Shown here in pieces: positions 1-8,765 of a stretch of DNA of 64,000 nucleotides. Source of the DNA: Butyricicoccus sp. (GTDB lineage Bacteria; Bacillota; Clostridia; Oscillospirales; Butyricicoccaceae); assembly GCA_017886875.1 (NCBI GenBank), contig JAGHIZ010000063.1, positions 41,117 to 105,116 of the forward strand, in the 5' to 3' direction. Every line of letters begins with the position of its first letter. The stretch's first letter is position 1. The notes under the pieces were generated by a model that made no database searches, was not told the origin of the DNA, and saw only the letters and a list, made by a program, of their open reading frames with translations. The position numbers were made by a program, and so were the translations under genes.

Positions 1-1
1 T

Positions 2-871
2 ATATTTTGTGCTATGCTTGGTTATCTAAGTGCAAAAAGTAAAGGCGGAGATTATATACTTAGAATAGAAGATTTAGATACTTTCCGTTGTACTAAAGAA
101 AACTCAAAACAGGTTTTAGATGATTTAGATTGGTTTGGTATAAAATTTGATGATATAAATTTCTCTGATAGCAATAAATCAATATATCAAAGTGAGCGTA
201 CAGAGGTTTATGAGCATTTTGAGCAAATTTTGCAAAATAAAGGGCTTATTTATCCATGCTTTTGTTCTCGTGCGGAACTTCATGCAGCGTCAGCACCGCA
301 TTTGTCTGATGGTAGAATAATTTATTCAGGTACTTGTAAAAACCTAACTGATGAGCAGATAAAACAGAAAAAACGCAAACCGGCTATGCGTTTGGCTGTA
401 CCAGATATGAAAATCACATTTATAGATGGTTGTATTGGAGAATACACAGAAGGTTTAAAACTTGAATGTGGTGATTTTATTATAAAACGCTCTGATGGTG
501 TGTATGCATATCAGCTTGCGGTTACTGTTGATGATGGACTTATGGGAGTTAATGAGGTTGTAAGAGGGCATGACCTTATAAGTTCAACTGCAAGGCAAAT
601 TTGGCTGCATAAAATGTTTGGATTTAAACCGCCTAAATTTTATCATATGCCGCTTTTAGTTGCACAAGATGGCAGGCGGCTTAGTAAAAGGGATAAGGAT
701 TTAGATTTAGGTGTTATAAGACAGCATATGAAACCACAAAAGCTTATTGGAAATTTAGCGTATGCTTGTGGTTTAATAGATAAAAAAGAAGATATTTCGC
801 TTGATGAGCTTATAAAAATATTCTCATGGGATAAAATACCAAATAGGGATTTAATTTTGCCAGAGCTTTAA
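2..871 (+). CDS. gluQ: Glutamyl-Q tRNA(Asp) synthetase-like protein (5' end outside window)
   Basis: This is a class I glutamyl-tRNA-synthetase-like protein of the short GluQRS type, which activates glutamate and attaches it to queuosine in tRNA-Asp. The reading frame is open to the left edge, so the N-terminus with the HIGH-type signature is missing. The visible part begins in the helix after that motif and reads on through RIEDLD. A zinc-type CFC...YSGTC arrangement follows, then a KMSKS-like RRLSKRDKD loop near the end. There is no anticodon-binding domain after the loop, and the total of about 300 residues fits GluQRS rather than full GltX. A short ordinary GltX-like enzyme cannot be ruled out without the missing start. 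Confidence 0.8.
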   Translation: MFCAMLGYLSAKSKGGDYILRIEDLDTFRCTKENSKQVLDDLDWFGIKFDDINFSDSNKSIYQSERTEVYEHFEQILQNKGLIYPCFCSRAELHAASAPHLSDGRIIYSGTCKNLTDEQIKQKKRKPAMRLAVPDMKITFIDGCIGEYTEGLKLECGDFIIKRSDGVYAYQLAVTVDDGLMGVNEVVRGHDLISSTARQIWLHKMFGFKPPKFYHMPLLVAQDGRRLSKRDKDLDLGVIRQHMKPQKLIGNLAYACGLIDKKEDISLDELIKIFSWDKIPNRDLILPEL

Positions 872-967
872 AAAAATATTGAATTTATAGATTAATGGTT
901 GTATTATAAATGTTAGAAACGACTAACCAAGATATTTTTTATCTTGATAATAGAAAGGAATACTAAA

Positions 968-2068
968 ATGACAAAAATTGATATTATTTCAGGTTTTCTT
1001 GGTGCTGGTAAAACAACACTTATTAAAAAACTTATTGGTGAGGCTTTAAACGGTCAAAAAATCGTGCTTATTGAAAATGAATTTGGTGAAATCGGTATTG
1101 ATGGCGGTTTTCTAAAAGATGCAGGTATTGAAATTACAGAAATGAATTCTGGTTGCATTTGCTGTTCTCTAGTAGGTGACTTTGGCAAGGCTTTAACTGA
1201 AGTTATAGAAAAATATAGCCCAGATAGAATTATTATTGAACCATCTGGTGTAGGCAAGCTCTCTGATGTTATTAAGGCTGTAAAAGACGTTGCAGAACAT
1301 CAGCCAGTTGTATTAAATAGCTTTGTAACCGTTGCTGATGCGGTTAAATATAAGATGTATTCTAAAAACTTTGGTGAGTTTTTCTTAAATCAGATTGAAA
1401 ATGCAGGTGCTATTTTCTTATCACGCACACAAAATCTAAAAGAAGAAAAGCTTGCACAGTGTGTACACGCTCTACAACATCACAATCCAAAGGCTAAGAT
1501 TGTAACAACTCCTTGGGATAACTTAACAGGTGAGCAGCTTTTAAATGTTATGGAGGATAGCCATACACTTGCACAGCAAATGTTAGAGGATATGCACCAT
1601 GAACATCATCATGAGCATGAAGAAAATTGTTCATGCGGTCATAATCATGAACATGAACACCACCATCATGAGCATGAAGAAGGTTGTTCATGTGGACATC
1701 ACCACGACCATGAGCACGAGCACCACCACCATGAGCATGGTGAAACCTGTTCTTGTGGTCATCATGACCATGAACACCATCATCACTATGCAGATGAAGT
1801 ATTTCAGAGCTGGGGTGTTGAAACTCCTAAGAAGTTCACTGAGCAACAGCTCAAGGATTGCTTAACTGCTCTTGGTGATATAACTTTGGGTACTGTACTT
1901 CGTGCAAAGGGTATAGTGCCTTGTGCAGACTCTAGCACTTGGTTACATTTTGATTATGTGCCAGCTGCACCAGAAATCCGTTATGGTAGTGCTGATTATA
2001 CAGGTAGACTTTGTGTTATTGGTGCTGACCTTGATGAAGAACGTTTAGCTGAGATTTTCGGCGTTTAA
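968..2068 (+). CDS. CobW/P47K-family GTPase with His/Cys-rich metal-binding tail
   Basis: This is a COG0523 (CobW) GTPase, a family of metallochaperones that insert or traffic Zn, Co, Ni or Fe. Walker A (GFLGAGKTT) spans residues 9-17, the family CxCC metal motif is Cys63/65/66, and an EPSG switch-type motif lies near 91-94. Between the GTPase and C-terminal domains, residues 210-273 are almost only His, Glu, Asp and Cys, built from three repeats each centred on CSCGH. The start is the ATG after an AGAAAGGA ribosome binding site; a TTG eight codons upstream keeps the frame open but lacks a site. The next gene is a second CobW-like protein 18 bp downstream, so the two are probably co-transcribed. 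The metal is not identifiable; no Zur-like box was seen. Confidence 0.88.
   Translation: MTKIDIISGFLGAGKTTLIKKLIGEALNGQKIVLIENEFGEIGIDGGFLKDAGIEITEMNSGCICCSLVGDFGKALTEVIEKYSPDRIIIEPSGVGKLSDVIKAVKDVAEHQPVVLNSFVTVADAVKYKMYSKNFGEFFLNQIENAGAIFLSRTQNLKEEKLAQCVHALQHHNPKAKIVTTPWDNLTGEQLLNVMEDSHTLAQQMLEDMHHEHHHEHEENCSCGHNHEHEHHHHEHEEGCSCGHHHDHEHEHHHHEHGETCSCGHHDHEHHHHYADEVFQSWGVETPKKFTEQQLKDCLTALGDITLGTVLRAKGIVPCADSSTWLHFDYVPAAPEIRYGSADYTGRLCVIGADLDEERLAEIFGV
1595..1786 (+). repeat. In-frame tandem repeat encoding His-rich CSCGH units
   Basis: Three degenerate copies of about 20 codons, each with a run of CAT/CAC/GAG codons and a TGT/TCATGC/TGT-GG core, lie inside the CobW gene. They encode the metal-binding loop (residues 210-273). 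Copy number may vary between strains by slippage. Confidence 0.8.
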
Positions 2069-2086
2069 TTTTGGAGGCGAAAAATA

Positions 2087-3034
2087 TTGGGTATTCCTGT
2101 ATATATTTTTACTGGTCTATTAGAGGGTGGTAAAACAACATTTATGAAAGAGGTTTTATCAGACCCAAACTTTACAGAAAAAGAAAAAACTCTGATTGTT
2201 CAGCTTGAAGAAGGCATAGAAGAATTTGACGATGATTTTCTAAAAAAATGCAACTGTTCACTTATTGCATTTGATGAAATAGAAGATGTTACTATTGCTG
2301 AACTGAAAAAAGCTGTAAGTGAAAACAAAGCAGATAGAGTTATGGTAGAGCTTAATGGCATGTGGGATTTGTCTGAGTTTGTAGATGAATGTATGCCTGC
2401 GAACTGGGAACTTTATCAGGTTGTAGCTGCTATAAATGGTTCTACATTTGAGCTTTATTCTGCAAATTTAGGTCAAAGAATGTTTGAGCATATCACAAAT
2501 GCAGATTTAATTGTATTTAACAGATGTACTCAAAAGGATAAAGATTATTTACACAGCCGAAATATCAGAGCGATGAACCCAAGAGCTACAATTTTCCTTG
2601 ATGATGTAGATGGTAACTCTGAAGATTATCGTGATAATATGGTAATGCCTTTTGATATAGAGGCAGATGAAATTGATATTTCTGATGAGGATTTTGGTTT
2701 ATGGTATGTAGACGCAAGCAGTTCACCTGAAAAATATGAGGGTAAAACAGTTAAATTTAAATCTCATGTATTTATTAGTGACAAACTGCCAAAAGGTCTT
2801 ATATTCACTGGTAGACATGGTATGGTTTGCTGTGCTGATGATATTGCATATCTAGGTTTTATATGTGAAACAGGCGATAAATTTAGCCAGATTAAAAGCA
2901 AAGAATGGTATAATATAACAGCTAAAATCCATATTGAAGAACTGGAGATATATAAAGGAGCAGGTCCGGTTTTAACTCTGCTTGATATAGAAAAAGCAAC
3001 TCCACCAAAAGACGAAATAGTATATTTTAATTAA
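2087..3034 (+). CDS. CobW-like GTPase fused to a DUF1980/YcgQ-like C-terminal domain
   Basis: This 315-residue protein has a CobW-type P-loop (GLLEGGKTT, residues 10-18) but only a CxC remnant where CobW proteins carry CxCC. Residues 205-315 do not look like the CobW C-terminal domain. They resemble the tail of the TIGR03943/YcgQ family (DUF1980): a GK-V beta segment, then MVCCADD at 246-252 and a W-NITAKI strand. I infer a metal-linked GTPase that has acquired that module. The partner permease (YcgR/DUF318) is not in the window. Translation starts at TTG, nine bases after a strong GGAGG at 2073-2077; no ATG fits as well. It follows the first CobW gene directly and ends before a strong hairpin. 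Confidence 0.72.
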   Translation: MGIPVYIFTGLLEGGKTTFMKEVLSDPNFTEKEKTLIVQLEEGIEEFDDDFLKKCNCSLIAFDEIEDVTIAELKKAVSENKADRVMVELNGMWDLSEFVDECMPANWELYQVVAAINGSTFELYSANLGQRMFEHITNADLIVFNRCTQKDKDYLHSRNIRAMNPRATIFLDDVDGNSEDYRDNMVMPFDIEADEIDISDEDFGLWYVDASSSPEKYEGKTVKFKSHVFISDKLPKGLIFTGRHGMVCCADDIAYLGFICETGDKFSQIKSKEWYNITAKIHIEELEIYKGAGPVLTLLDIEKATPPKDEIVYFN

Positions 3035-3040
3035 AGAGTT

Positions 3041-3066
3041 AAGCCTCTAGCATACGCTAGAGGCTT
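3041..3066. terminator. Bidirectional terminator hairpin
   Basis: An 11-bp perfect stem, AAGCCTCTAGC / GCTAGAGGCTT, with an ATAC loop sits between the convergent CobW pair and the histidine kinase gene. The T-tracts are short on both sides. Its stem is nearly the same as that of the terminator at 5575-5602. Confidence 0.75.
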
Positions 3067-3071
3067 AGATT

Positions 3072-4331
3072 TTACATAATAATTTGTACTGAAAACCAAC
3101 CATTTTCATATTGGAATTTATAAACCGCATTATATTTGTTACAAAATGAAATAATAGATTGTACACCAATACCATGACCATTTTTATTGGTTATAGGTAG
3201 TGAATTATCATCAAAATTTACATCTTCATAACATGTGTTTAATATTTCTAACATAATAGTAGGTTTTTCGATTACTTTGCATTTAATTTTTCTTTTGCCA
3301 ACTGGTAATTTAATACATGCATGAATAGCATTTTCTAAAGCATTAGCAATAACAATAGCTAATTCACTTTCATTTACATATGGCTTTTGTGACAGCATAA
3401 TTTTAGCATCTATTTCAATATTGTTTAGTTTAGCCTCCTCAAAATATGATGAAAATATAGCATCTAAAACAGGAGGTTTACACCAAGAAATAGTTTTACA
3501 TTTATCTATTCGTTCTTGTGATGAATTTATAAACTCAATGGCTATATCATACTTTTTATTAAGTATTAAATTTTCTATGGTTTTAAGGCGATGGCGAAGG
3601 TCATGCCTTTCGAGTTCAATCATTTTTTCAGTGGTTTTAATAGCGTTTATACGGCTTTCTAAAGCGGAGCTTTGTATTTCCAGTATATTGAGATTATGCT
3701 TAATTTCTATTTCTCTAAGTATACTGGTAAAAAGAAACATAATAAGTGTATAAAATCCAATCATTATAAATGAAATAACTGGTTTTAATATTGTGCTGTT
3801 TAATTCTACACCAGCATAGGTTGGAATTAAATATATAACTGTTATATAATAAATTGCCATAACTAAGCACATAAACCAATAACCATTATTAATATGCATT
3901 AGCACTTTAACTAGGATAGGTTTTATATAATATATAATAAATAAAAATAATGTAATTGTAGATATTAAGTAAGAAATTATTAATGCTAAAATGTTTTGAT
4001 TAGTTATGTAATATGTTAAACCGGCTATATGTTGAATTATCATACAAAATGATATTGAAGATAACAGCTGAAATAATAATTTCCAACCATGATAACGGCT
4101 CATATACATAAAAATAAGTATAGATGGTACATGTATTATAAACGTATACAGTTTTATTAAAAAATGTGTTCCTAATATATTCCATAGCATTATTAATGAT
4201 ATTATCATAATTATGGTCGTTATAAAAAATATAAAGGTGGTTTTACGTTTTGAAAATCGGCTACAAATAAATAATAGGTTAATACTCATTCCAACAAATG
4301 TCATATAAAGGATTACAGCTAATTCTAACAT
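3072..4331 (-). CDS. GHKL-type (AgrC-like) sensor histidine kinase
   Basis: This 419-residue membrane histidine kinase of the HPK10/AgrC-like class pairs with a LytTR response regulator. Residues 1-205 form six or seven hydrophobic segments. A short coiled-coil linker follows, then the dimerisation helix ERHDLRHRLK with the expected phospho-acceptor His243. The ATPase has the N-box NALENAIHA (330-338) and a G-box GHGIGV (385-390). No extracellular domain or N-terminal ligand domain is visible, as in kinases that sense peptides or membrane stress. It lies two bases downstream of the response-regulator gene on the same strand, so the two form one operon. No precursor peptide or AgrB protease is present, so a quorum-sensing role is not supported. 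Confidence 0.88.
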   Translation of the reverse strand: MLELAVILYMTFVGMSINLLFICSRFSKRKTTFIFFITTIIMIISLIMLWNILGTHFLIKLYTFIIHVPSILIFMYMSRYHGWKLLFQLLSSISFCMIIQHIAGLTYYITNQNILALIISYLISTITLFLFIIYYIKPILVKVLMHINNGYWFMCLVMAIYYITVIYLIPTYAGVELNSTILKPVISFIMIGFYTLIMFLFTSILREIEIKHNLNILEIQSSALESRINAIKTTEKMIELERHDLRHRLKTIENLILNKKYDIAIEFINSSQERIDKCKTISWCKPPVLDAIFSSYFEEAKLNNIEIDAKIMLSQKPYVNESELAIVIANALENAIHACIKLPVGKRKIKCKVIEKPTIMLEILNTCYEDVNFDDNSLPITNKNGHGIGVQSIISFCNKYNAVYKFQYENGWFSVQIIM

Positions 4332-4333
4332 TT

Positions 4334-5062
4334 TTATACCTCATTTAACCAATATTTTCCCCATAAAGTTTTAAAATTTGCTGCTACATTTCTAGGAATT
4401 ATTATTTTTTCGTTGTTATACAAAGTTAAATTTTGACCTTGTATATTTGTTACATATTCAAGGTTTATTACAAAGCTTGCACCGCATAAACAGAATTTAT
4501 TATTTTTTAATAATATTGCGTTGGCTTGTTTAAAATTTGTTTTTAAAGTTATTGAGTCTATAACCATATCATTTTTGCAATGATAACGAATAATGCGACC
4601 AAATTTTTCAACATATACTATATCATCTAACAATATTTTACATAATCCAGTTTTAGTAGAAATCATAATAAAATTATTTTGTTTTTGCTCTACTTTTTTT
4701 ATTGCCATATTTAGTATATCAAAAAATTTTTCTTTATCTATTGGCTTTAATATATAGTAAAATGCTCCAACATTATAACTTTCAGCCGCAAAAGCATTAG
4801 AATTTGTTAAAAATATAATTTCACCATTATATTTGAGTTTTCGTAAATTTTCTGCTATTTGTATTCCATTTTCTTCTTTCATAATAATATCTAATATATA
4901 AATTTGACAATCATCTTGATTTTTAAAGTTTTCAATCAGCTCGTCACCGTTATCAAATCCTATAATTTCTAGGTCAAATTTAGATATATCATTATATTGT
5001 TTTAAGAAATTTATAGTTTCATTTAAGCTATATATATTGTCATCACAAACAGCAATTTTCAT
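4334..5062 (-). CDS. LytTR-family response regulator
   Basis: This is a two-domain transcriptional regulator of 242 residues: an N-terminal receiver with acidic pair Asp7/Asp8, phospho-acceptor Asp58 (ILDII) and the conserved Lys in ILKPID, then a LytTR DNA-binding domain from about 140 to 240 (starts near LDDIVYVEKFG). The ATG chosen follows a CCTCC-complement (GGAGGG) site; an in-frame extension of 12 residues lacks one. It is first in an operon with the GHKL kinase. The shared intergenic space with the divergent SepF-like gene contains several TTTGTG-type repeats, which could be its binding sites. This is inferred from position. Confidence 0.9.
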   Translation of the reverse strand: MKIAVCDDNIYSLNETINFLKQYNDISKFDLEIIGFDNGDELIENFKNQDDCQIYILDIIMKEENGIQIAENLRKLKYNGEIIFLTNSNAFAAESYNVGAFYYILKPIDKEKFFDILNMAIKKVEQKQNNFIMISTKTGLCKILLDDIVYVEKFGRIIRYHCKNDMVIDSITLKTNFKQANAILLKNNKFCLCGASFVINLEYVTNIQGQNLTLYNNEKIIIPRNVAANFKTLWGKYWLNEV

Positions 5063-5231
5063 ATTTATCCCTCCTATGGTTTTGACACTATTCGACAAAT
5101 TTCACACAAAAAACAGCTAATTTTACAAAATTTATTTGATTTATTTTTTATATTTGATAAAATAAAAGTATCATTCAAAAAAATTTGTGTCAATAAAAAT
5201 TTGTGAGAATAATAAAGAAAAGGGTGTTATT
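5063..5231. promoter_or_regulatory. Divergent intergenic region with TTTGTG repeats
   Basis: This 169-bp AT-rich spacer separates the LytTR operon from the SepF-like gene. AATTTGTG occurs twice in direct orientation near 5182 and 5199. Related TTTGTGTG and TTTGTCG motifs lie on the other strand near 5092-5108. A weak plus-strand promoter (TTGATT, 16 bp, TAAAAT) lies near 5136-5163. LytTR proteins bind paired direct repeats, so this is the natural place to look for autoregulation. Confidence 0.4.
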
Positions 5232-5558
5232 ATGGATTATAAAAAATTAAATATAAATGTTAAACCAGAAAAGATAATACCTTTTCATAAATCTGTATAT
5301 TATGTGCCAATTAACTCAGAGGTTGATATATTTACAGAAACACAAGAAATTATTTTTAATTTATCTATAGGTAAATCAGTAGAAATTTGTTTTGATGAAA
5401 GTATGAACAGTTATTTATCAAATAGAATATTAGATTTTATGTGCGGTGTTTTATATGCATATAATGGTAGCATTGCAAAAACATCTGAAAATAGCTTTAT
5501 TTTTTCACCATTTAAAGTAAACCCTGAATTAGAAAATAATAAATCAGTGGATTTATAA
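5232..5558 (+). CDS. SepF-like cell-division protein (short form)
   Basis: This 108-residue protein matches the SepF core. It has a beta-alpha unit beginning near VDIFTETQEI, a GKSVEICFDE strand, then the hallmark segment NRILDFMCGVLYAYNGSI and the closing SENSFIFSP. SepF polymerises and links FtsZ to the membrane. The protein is shorter than usual (about 150 residues) because the N-terminal amphipathic helix and linker appear reduced. The first residues, MDYKKLNINV, are not clearly a membrane anchor. It is monocistronic, divergent from the LytTR/GHKL operon, and followed by its own terminator. The usual ylm/sepF neighbourhood is absent, so this is probably a paralogue. An upstream TTG start is possible but has no clear ribosome binding site. 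Confidence 0.75.
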   Translation: MDYKKLNINVKPEKIIPFHKSVYYVPINSEVDIFTETQEIIFNLSIGKSVEICFDESMNSYLSNRILDFMCGVLYAYNGSIAKTSENSFIFSPFKVNPELENNKSVDL

Positions 5559-5574
5559 TGCTATACTAAAAAAA

Positions 5575-5602
5575 GCCTCTAGCGTGTGCTAGGGGCTTTT
5601 TT
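5575..5602. terminator. Terminator with T6/A-tract, bidirectional
   Basis: The stem GCCTCTAGC / GCTAGGGGC with a GTGT loop is followed by six T on the plus strand and preceded by seven A, so it can serve both the SepF-like gene and the convergent PBP gene. Confidence 0.88.
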
Positions 5603-5603
5603 A

Positions 5604-6947
5604 TCACATTTTATCCACTATTGCATTTAAAACTTTACTTGCAACCTCACCAGCAACGCTAGAACCGCCGCCACCATTTTCTACAAGTACAATAAATGCA
5701 TATGGGTGTTCAGGGTCATCAATAAAACCTGAAAACCATGCATTAGGGCTTAAACCGCCGCCAACTTCTGCTGTACCAGATTTTGCACAAGTACCGTCTG
5801 GGAAACGGCTTGCACCATAAGTTTGTTCAACATTGTTTCTCATCATTTTATGAATTTGCTCAGCGGTATTAGAATTGATAAGCGTATCAGTTTTTTTATT
5901 GGTTGAAATACTAGGAATAATAGTGCCATCAACTGATTTAATAAGTTTAGGAACTGCGGTACTACCACCAGAGGCAATAGCACCCATATAAGTCATCATT
6001 GAGCAAGGATTTAAAGCATCTTTGCCTTGACCTACACCAGACCATGCAACTTGACCAGAGTCCTCACCGACAAAAGAAAATGTACCCTTTGCAGTTTGTA
6101 TACCATCAACAGAAATACTGGAAGTAAGACCAGCAGCATCTACATATTTTTGCATTGTATCTCCGCCCATTTCAGCGGCAAGCTTACCAAATACACCATT
6201 GCATGAATTTGCAAAAGCATCTTGAATATCAAGTGTGCCATGTGCATGAGGACAGGTTATTTCTATACCGCCTACAGTTGTACTACCAGTGCATTTAAAA
6301 GTTCTGTCATAAATATCAGGTATATTTTCAAGAGCTGCATTTAAAGTTACAATCTTAAAAATTGAACCAGGAACAATAGCAGAGGAAAGAAAACGATTTA
6401 AATATGCACCATCATATTCTTCACTATCCATATTTTCAGGAACATTTTCTGGGTCATAAGTAGGAGTGGAAACCATACATAGAATTTCGCCTGTAGTATA
6501 ATCATAGACACCTACTGTACCTTTTTGACCGTCTAATGCATTATAAGCAACTACATTAAATGCTGCATCTATTGTAAGGTTTAATACTTTTTCTGTGCTA
6601 AATGGGGATTTACTACCAGTTAACAGATTATATCCAGATAATTTATCTGAAAATGCATGTATAGCACCTGTGCCAATACTTCCAGCTTTATCACCAACTG
6701 CATGAAGTGTAGCTTTTCTAACTGTTTCATCATCATAATAATGCCTGCCAGAACTATCCACACTTGAAAGTATATCACCGTCTCTATCTGTTATAGTACC
6801 TGTACTGGAATACAGATGTTTATTTGCAGGAAAAGATGCCCATTCACTGCCATAACGTACAAAACGATATCCAAAAGTACATATACCGACAAATAAAGCA
6901 AATGCTAAGATAAGACAAATCATTGCACGTCTTTCAATCTTCCTCAT
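5604..6947 (-). CDS. Class B penicillin-binding protein (PbpA/FtsI-type transpeptidase)
   Basis: This is a 447-residue peptidoglycan transpeptidase that cross-links stem peptides outside the membrane. One N-terminal membrane helix (about 8-30) is followed by a short dimerisation region and the transpeptidase domain. The three catalytic motifs are present: Ser195-x-x-Lys198 (PGSIFK), Ser248-Cys-Asn250 and Lys389-Ser-Gly391. It is smaller than PBP2/PBP3 proteins and resembles the compact PbpA that accompanies RodA/FtsW and FHA proteins in Actinobacteria. It overlaps the upstream FHA-RodA gene by 14 bp, which suggests coupled translation and a RodA-PBP synthase pair. Its start has a GAGGA site inside the upstream gene. 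Confidence 0.92.
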   Translation of the reverse strand: MRKIERRAMICLILAFALFVGICTFGYRFVRYGSEWASFPANKHLYSSTGTITDRDGDILSSVDSSGRHYYDDETVRKATLHAVGDKAGSIGTGAIHAFSDKLSGYNLLTGSKSPFSTEKVLNLTIDAAFNVVAYNALDGQKGTVGVYDYTTGEILCMVSTPTYDPENVPENMDSEEYDGAYLNRFLSSAIVPGSIFKIVTLNAALENIPDIYDRTFKCTGSTTVGGIEITCPHAHGTLDIQDAFANSCNGVFGKLAAEMGGDTMQKYVDAAGLTSSISVDGIQTAKGTFSFVGEDSGQVAWSGVGQGKDALNPCSMMTYMGAIASGGSTAVPKLIKSVDGTIIPSISTNKKTDTLINSNTAEQIHKMMRNNVEQTYGASRFPDGTCAKSGTAEVGGGLSPNAWFSGFIDDPEHPYAFIVLVENGGGGSSVAGEVASKVLNAIVDKM

Positions 6948-8754
6948 AATCGTCCTCCATATAGTCCTCGCCTGTATAATCGGTATAGTTATCTATTTCA
7001 TCTTCTTGTTTTATCTGCTTTCGGCTAGGAAGTTTTACAGCAAAACTTGCATTTTGTCTTGTGTCTGTTGCTTTTAAGAAAGCAAGTAATCCCCAAGCAG
7101 AAAGCATAGCTGAACCACCATTGGATACAAACGGGAATGTTACACCTGTAAGTGGTAAAATATCAACTGCACCAAATACATTTAAACAGGTTTGCACAAC
7201 CATCATAGAAGATGCTGCACAAGCAGCAATAGTATAAAAGCTAGAGCGTCCAGCTCTACAAGCACGAACAGAAAACACTGCAAGGGTTATAATACATAAA
7301 ATCGCAAGTAAAGCGATAATAAAACCAAATTCTTCGCAAAGCATACCATAAACAAGGTCGGTATCAGCGGCAAATACACCTTTAAGCCAGCCATTGCCTG
7401 CACCTACACCGATAAGACCACCGGAAGCAGAAGCTGACATAGTTCTTACTTGTTGGAAACCAGAATCTGATGCATGTTCCCAAGCATGACCCCAAACGGC
7501 AAAACGTGCTGCCACATGTGCTTTAAGCTTTAAAAGCATCATACCACCAATGCCACAGCCAGAGCATATTAATGCAAGTGTTGCCCAGTCGCCTGAACGC
7601 ATAAAAGCAATAACAAGGAATGTAACAAAGAAAATAAGTGCAGTACCAAAGTCATTCATAAGAGCAAGGCAACCGCCACACATACCAGTAAGCACAATAA
7701 ACAGTGTTAAATTTCGCTTTTTAAACAAACGGTCAAGTGTTGCCGCACCTGCAAAAATATAACATATCTTTGCAATCTCTGATGGCTGTATAGATATAGG
7801 ACCTAGTTTTAACCAAAGTTTAGCACCATAAGCACCAGTACCCGCAATAAGTGTAATTGCAAGCAGACCTATCGCACCAGCCGCCATTATCCAGCGGATT
7901 TTTTGAGCACTTTCAAGATTTCTAAGTATAAAACACAGTGCCATAAATCCGAATAAACCGCCAAGCATTGTTAAAAAGATTTTTAGCAGGTCATCAGGAT
8001 TTGTCGAGGCTGTAACAGATAGACCAAGCGTACAAAGAAAGAACGCTATAAGCTCCATTTCAAAGCCTACACGACGCATTGCCCTAAAAGTAAGGCAATA
8101 AATCCACATTGTAGCTGTTAAACCTAAAAATACAAGCGGGATATTTACAGTAGCTTTTTCGCCCATACTTACAATAAGTTGTATAGCTGTAAAGACTTGA
8201 AACATAGTTAAAAGTACAAGCAGTCCCCAAGGTGATACAGGGCGAGTTTCTTCGGCTCTTAACTGGCGTTGACTGCGTTTTTCGCTGACTGTCAGTGGTA
8301 AAAACACAGTTTCAACTCCACCAAAGGAAACAACATCGCCTTCTTCCAAAATGGCATCACCGTCAACGATGTAGCCATTTACGGTCGTACCGCCTGTGGA
8401 GTCTAAATCGTAAAGTGTCCATTCGCCTTTATCATTTCGGTTTATTGCTGCATGTGTTCGGGAAATTGATGGATAGCTTAAAATAACATCGTTATTTTTA
8501 GCTCTACCGACTAAATTTTCCCAGTGGGTAAGCGGTACACGTTCACCATTTGGTAGACTTATATAAGCCCAAGTTTCAGGAATATGTGGAACAGTTAAAA
8601 GTGAACGTATAACAGTTAAAAGAATAAGAAGTGCAAGCACAGGTAAAACAAAACGAATAACCGTTGTATACCATATGCCAAGCATAGGATAGTCAGCCGC
8701 TGCACCTGTTATTGCATCAAGTACAGCTTGAAGTGCATTTGTAATAGTTTGCAT
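6934..8754 (-). CDS. FHA domain fused to RodA/FtsW SEDS glycosyltransferase
   Basis: This 606-residue fusion has one N-terminal membrane helix, then an FHA phosphothreonine-binding domain (GRAKNNDVILSYPSISRTHAAI core, roughly residues 80-140). A ten-segment SEDS polymerase domain follows, with typical motifs GSxKLW-like, QPSEIAK and the late FVSNGGS. SEDS proteins polymerise lipid II together with a class B PBP, which is the next gene here. The FHA domain suggests control by a Ser/Thr kinase; none is in the window. I chose the ATG at 8754 because GGAGG sits five bases upstream. An ATG four codons earlier overlaps the preceding stop codon (TAATG) but lacks that spacing. The C-terminus is a Glu/Asp/Tyr-rich tail. 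Confidence 0.93.
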   Translation of the reverse strand: MQTITNALQAVLDAITGAAADYPMLGIWYTTVIRFVLPVLALLILLTVIRSLLTVPHIPETWAYISLPNGERVPLTHWENLVGRAKNNDVILSYPSISRTHAAINRNDKGEWTLYDLDSTGGTTVNGYIVDGDAILEEGDVVSFGGVETVFLPLTVSEKRSQRQLRAEETRPVSPWGLLVLLTMFQVFTAIQLIVSMGEKATVNIPLVFLGLTATMWIYCLTFRAMRRVGFEMELIAFFLCTLGLSVTASTNPDDLLKIFLTMLGGLFGFMALCFILRNLESAQKIRWIMAAGAIGLLAITLIAGTGAYGAKLWLKLGPISIQPSEIAKICYIFAGAATLDRLFKKRNLTLFIVLTGMCGGCLALMNDFGTALIFFVTFLVIAFMRSGDWATLALICSGCGIGGMMLLKLKAHVAARFAVWGHAWEHASDSGFQQVRTMSASASGGLIGVGAGNGWLKGVFAADTDLVYGMLCEEFGFIIALLAILCIITLAVFSVRACRAGRSSFYTIAACAASSMMVVQTCLNVFGAVDILPLTGVTFPFVSNGGSAMLSAWGLLAFLKATDTRQNASFAVKLPSRKQIKQEDEIDNYTDYTGEDYMEDDYEED

Positions 8755-8765
8755 TTTTTCCTCCA

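Noticed and set aside
1595..1786. Tandem DNA repeats that might suggest a CRISPR array
   Set aside because: The repeats are in frame, degenerate and continuous; there are no spacers or cas genes.
1599..1865. Second-frame ORF within the CobW His-rich region
   Set aside because: It is a shadow of the repeated CAT/GAG codons, has no ribosome binding site, and its Met/Ile-rich product matches no known family.
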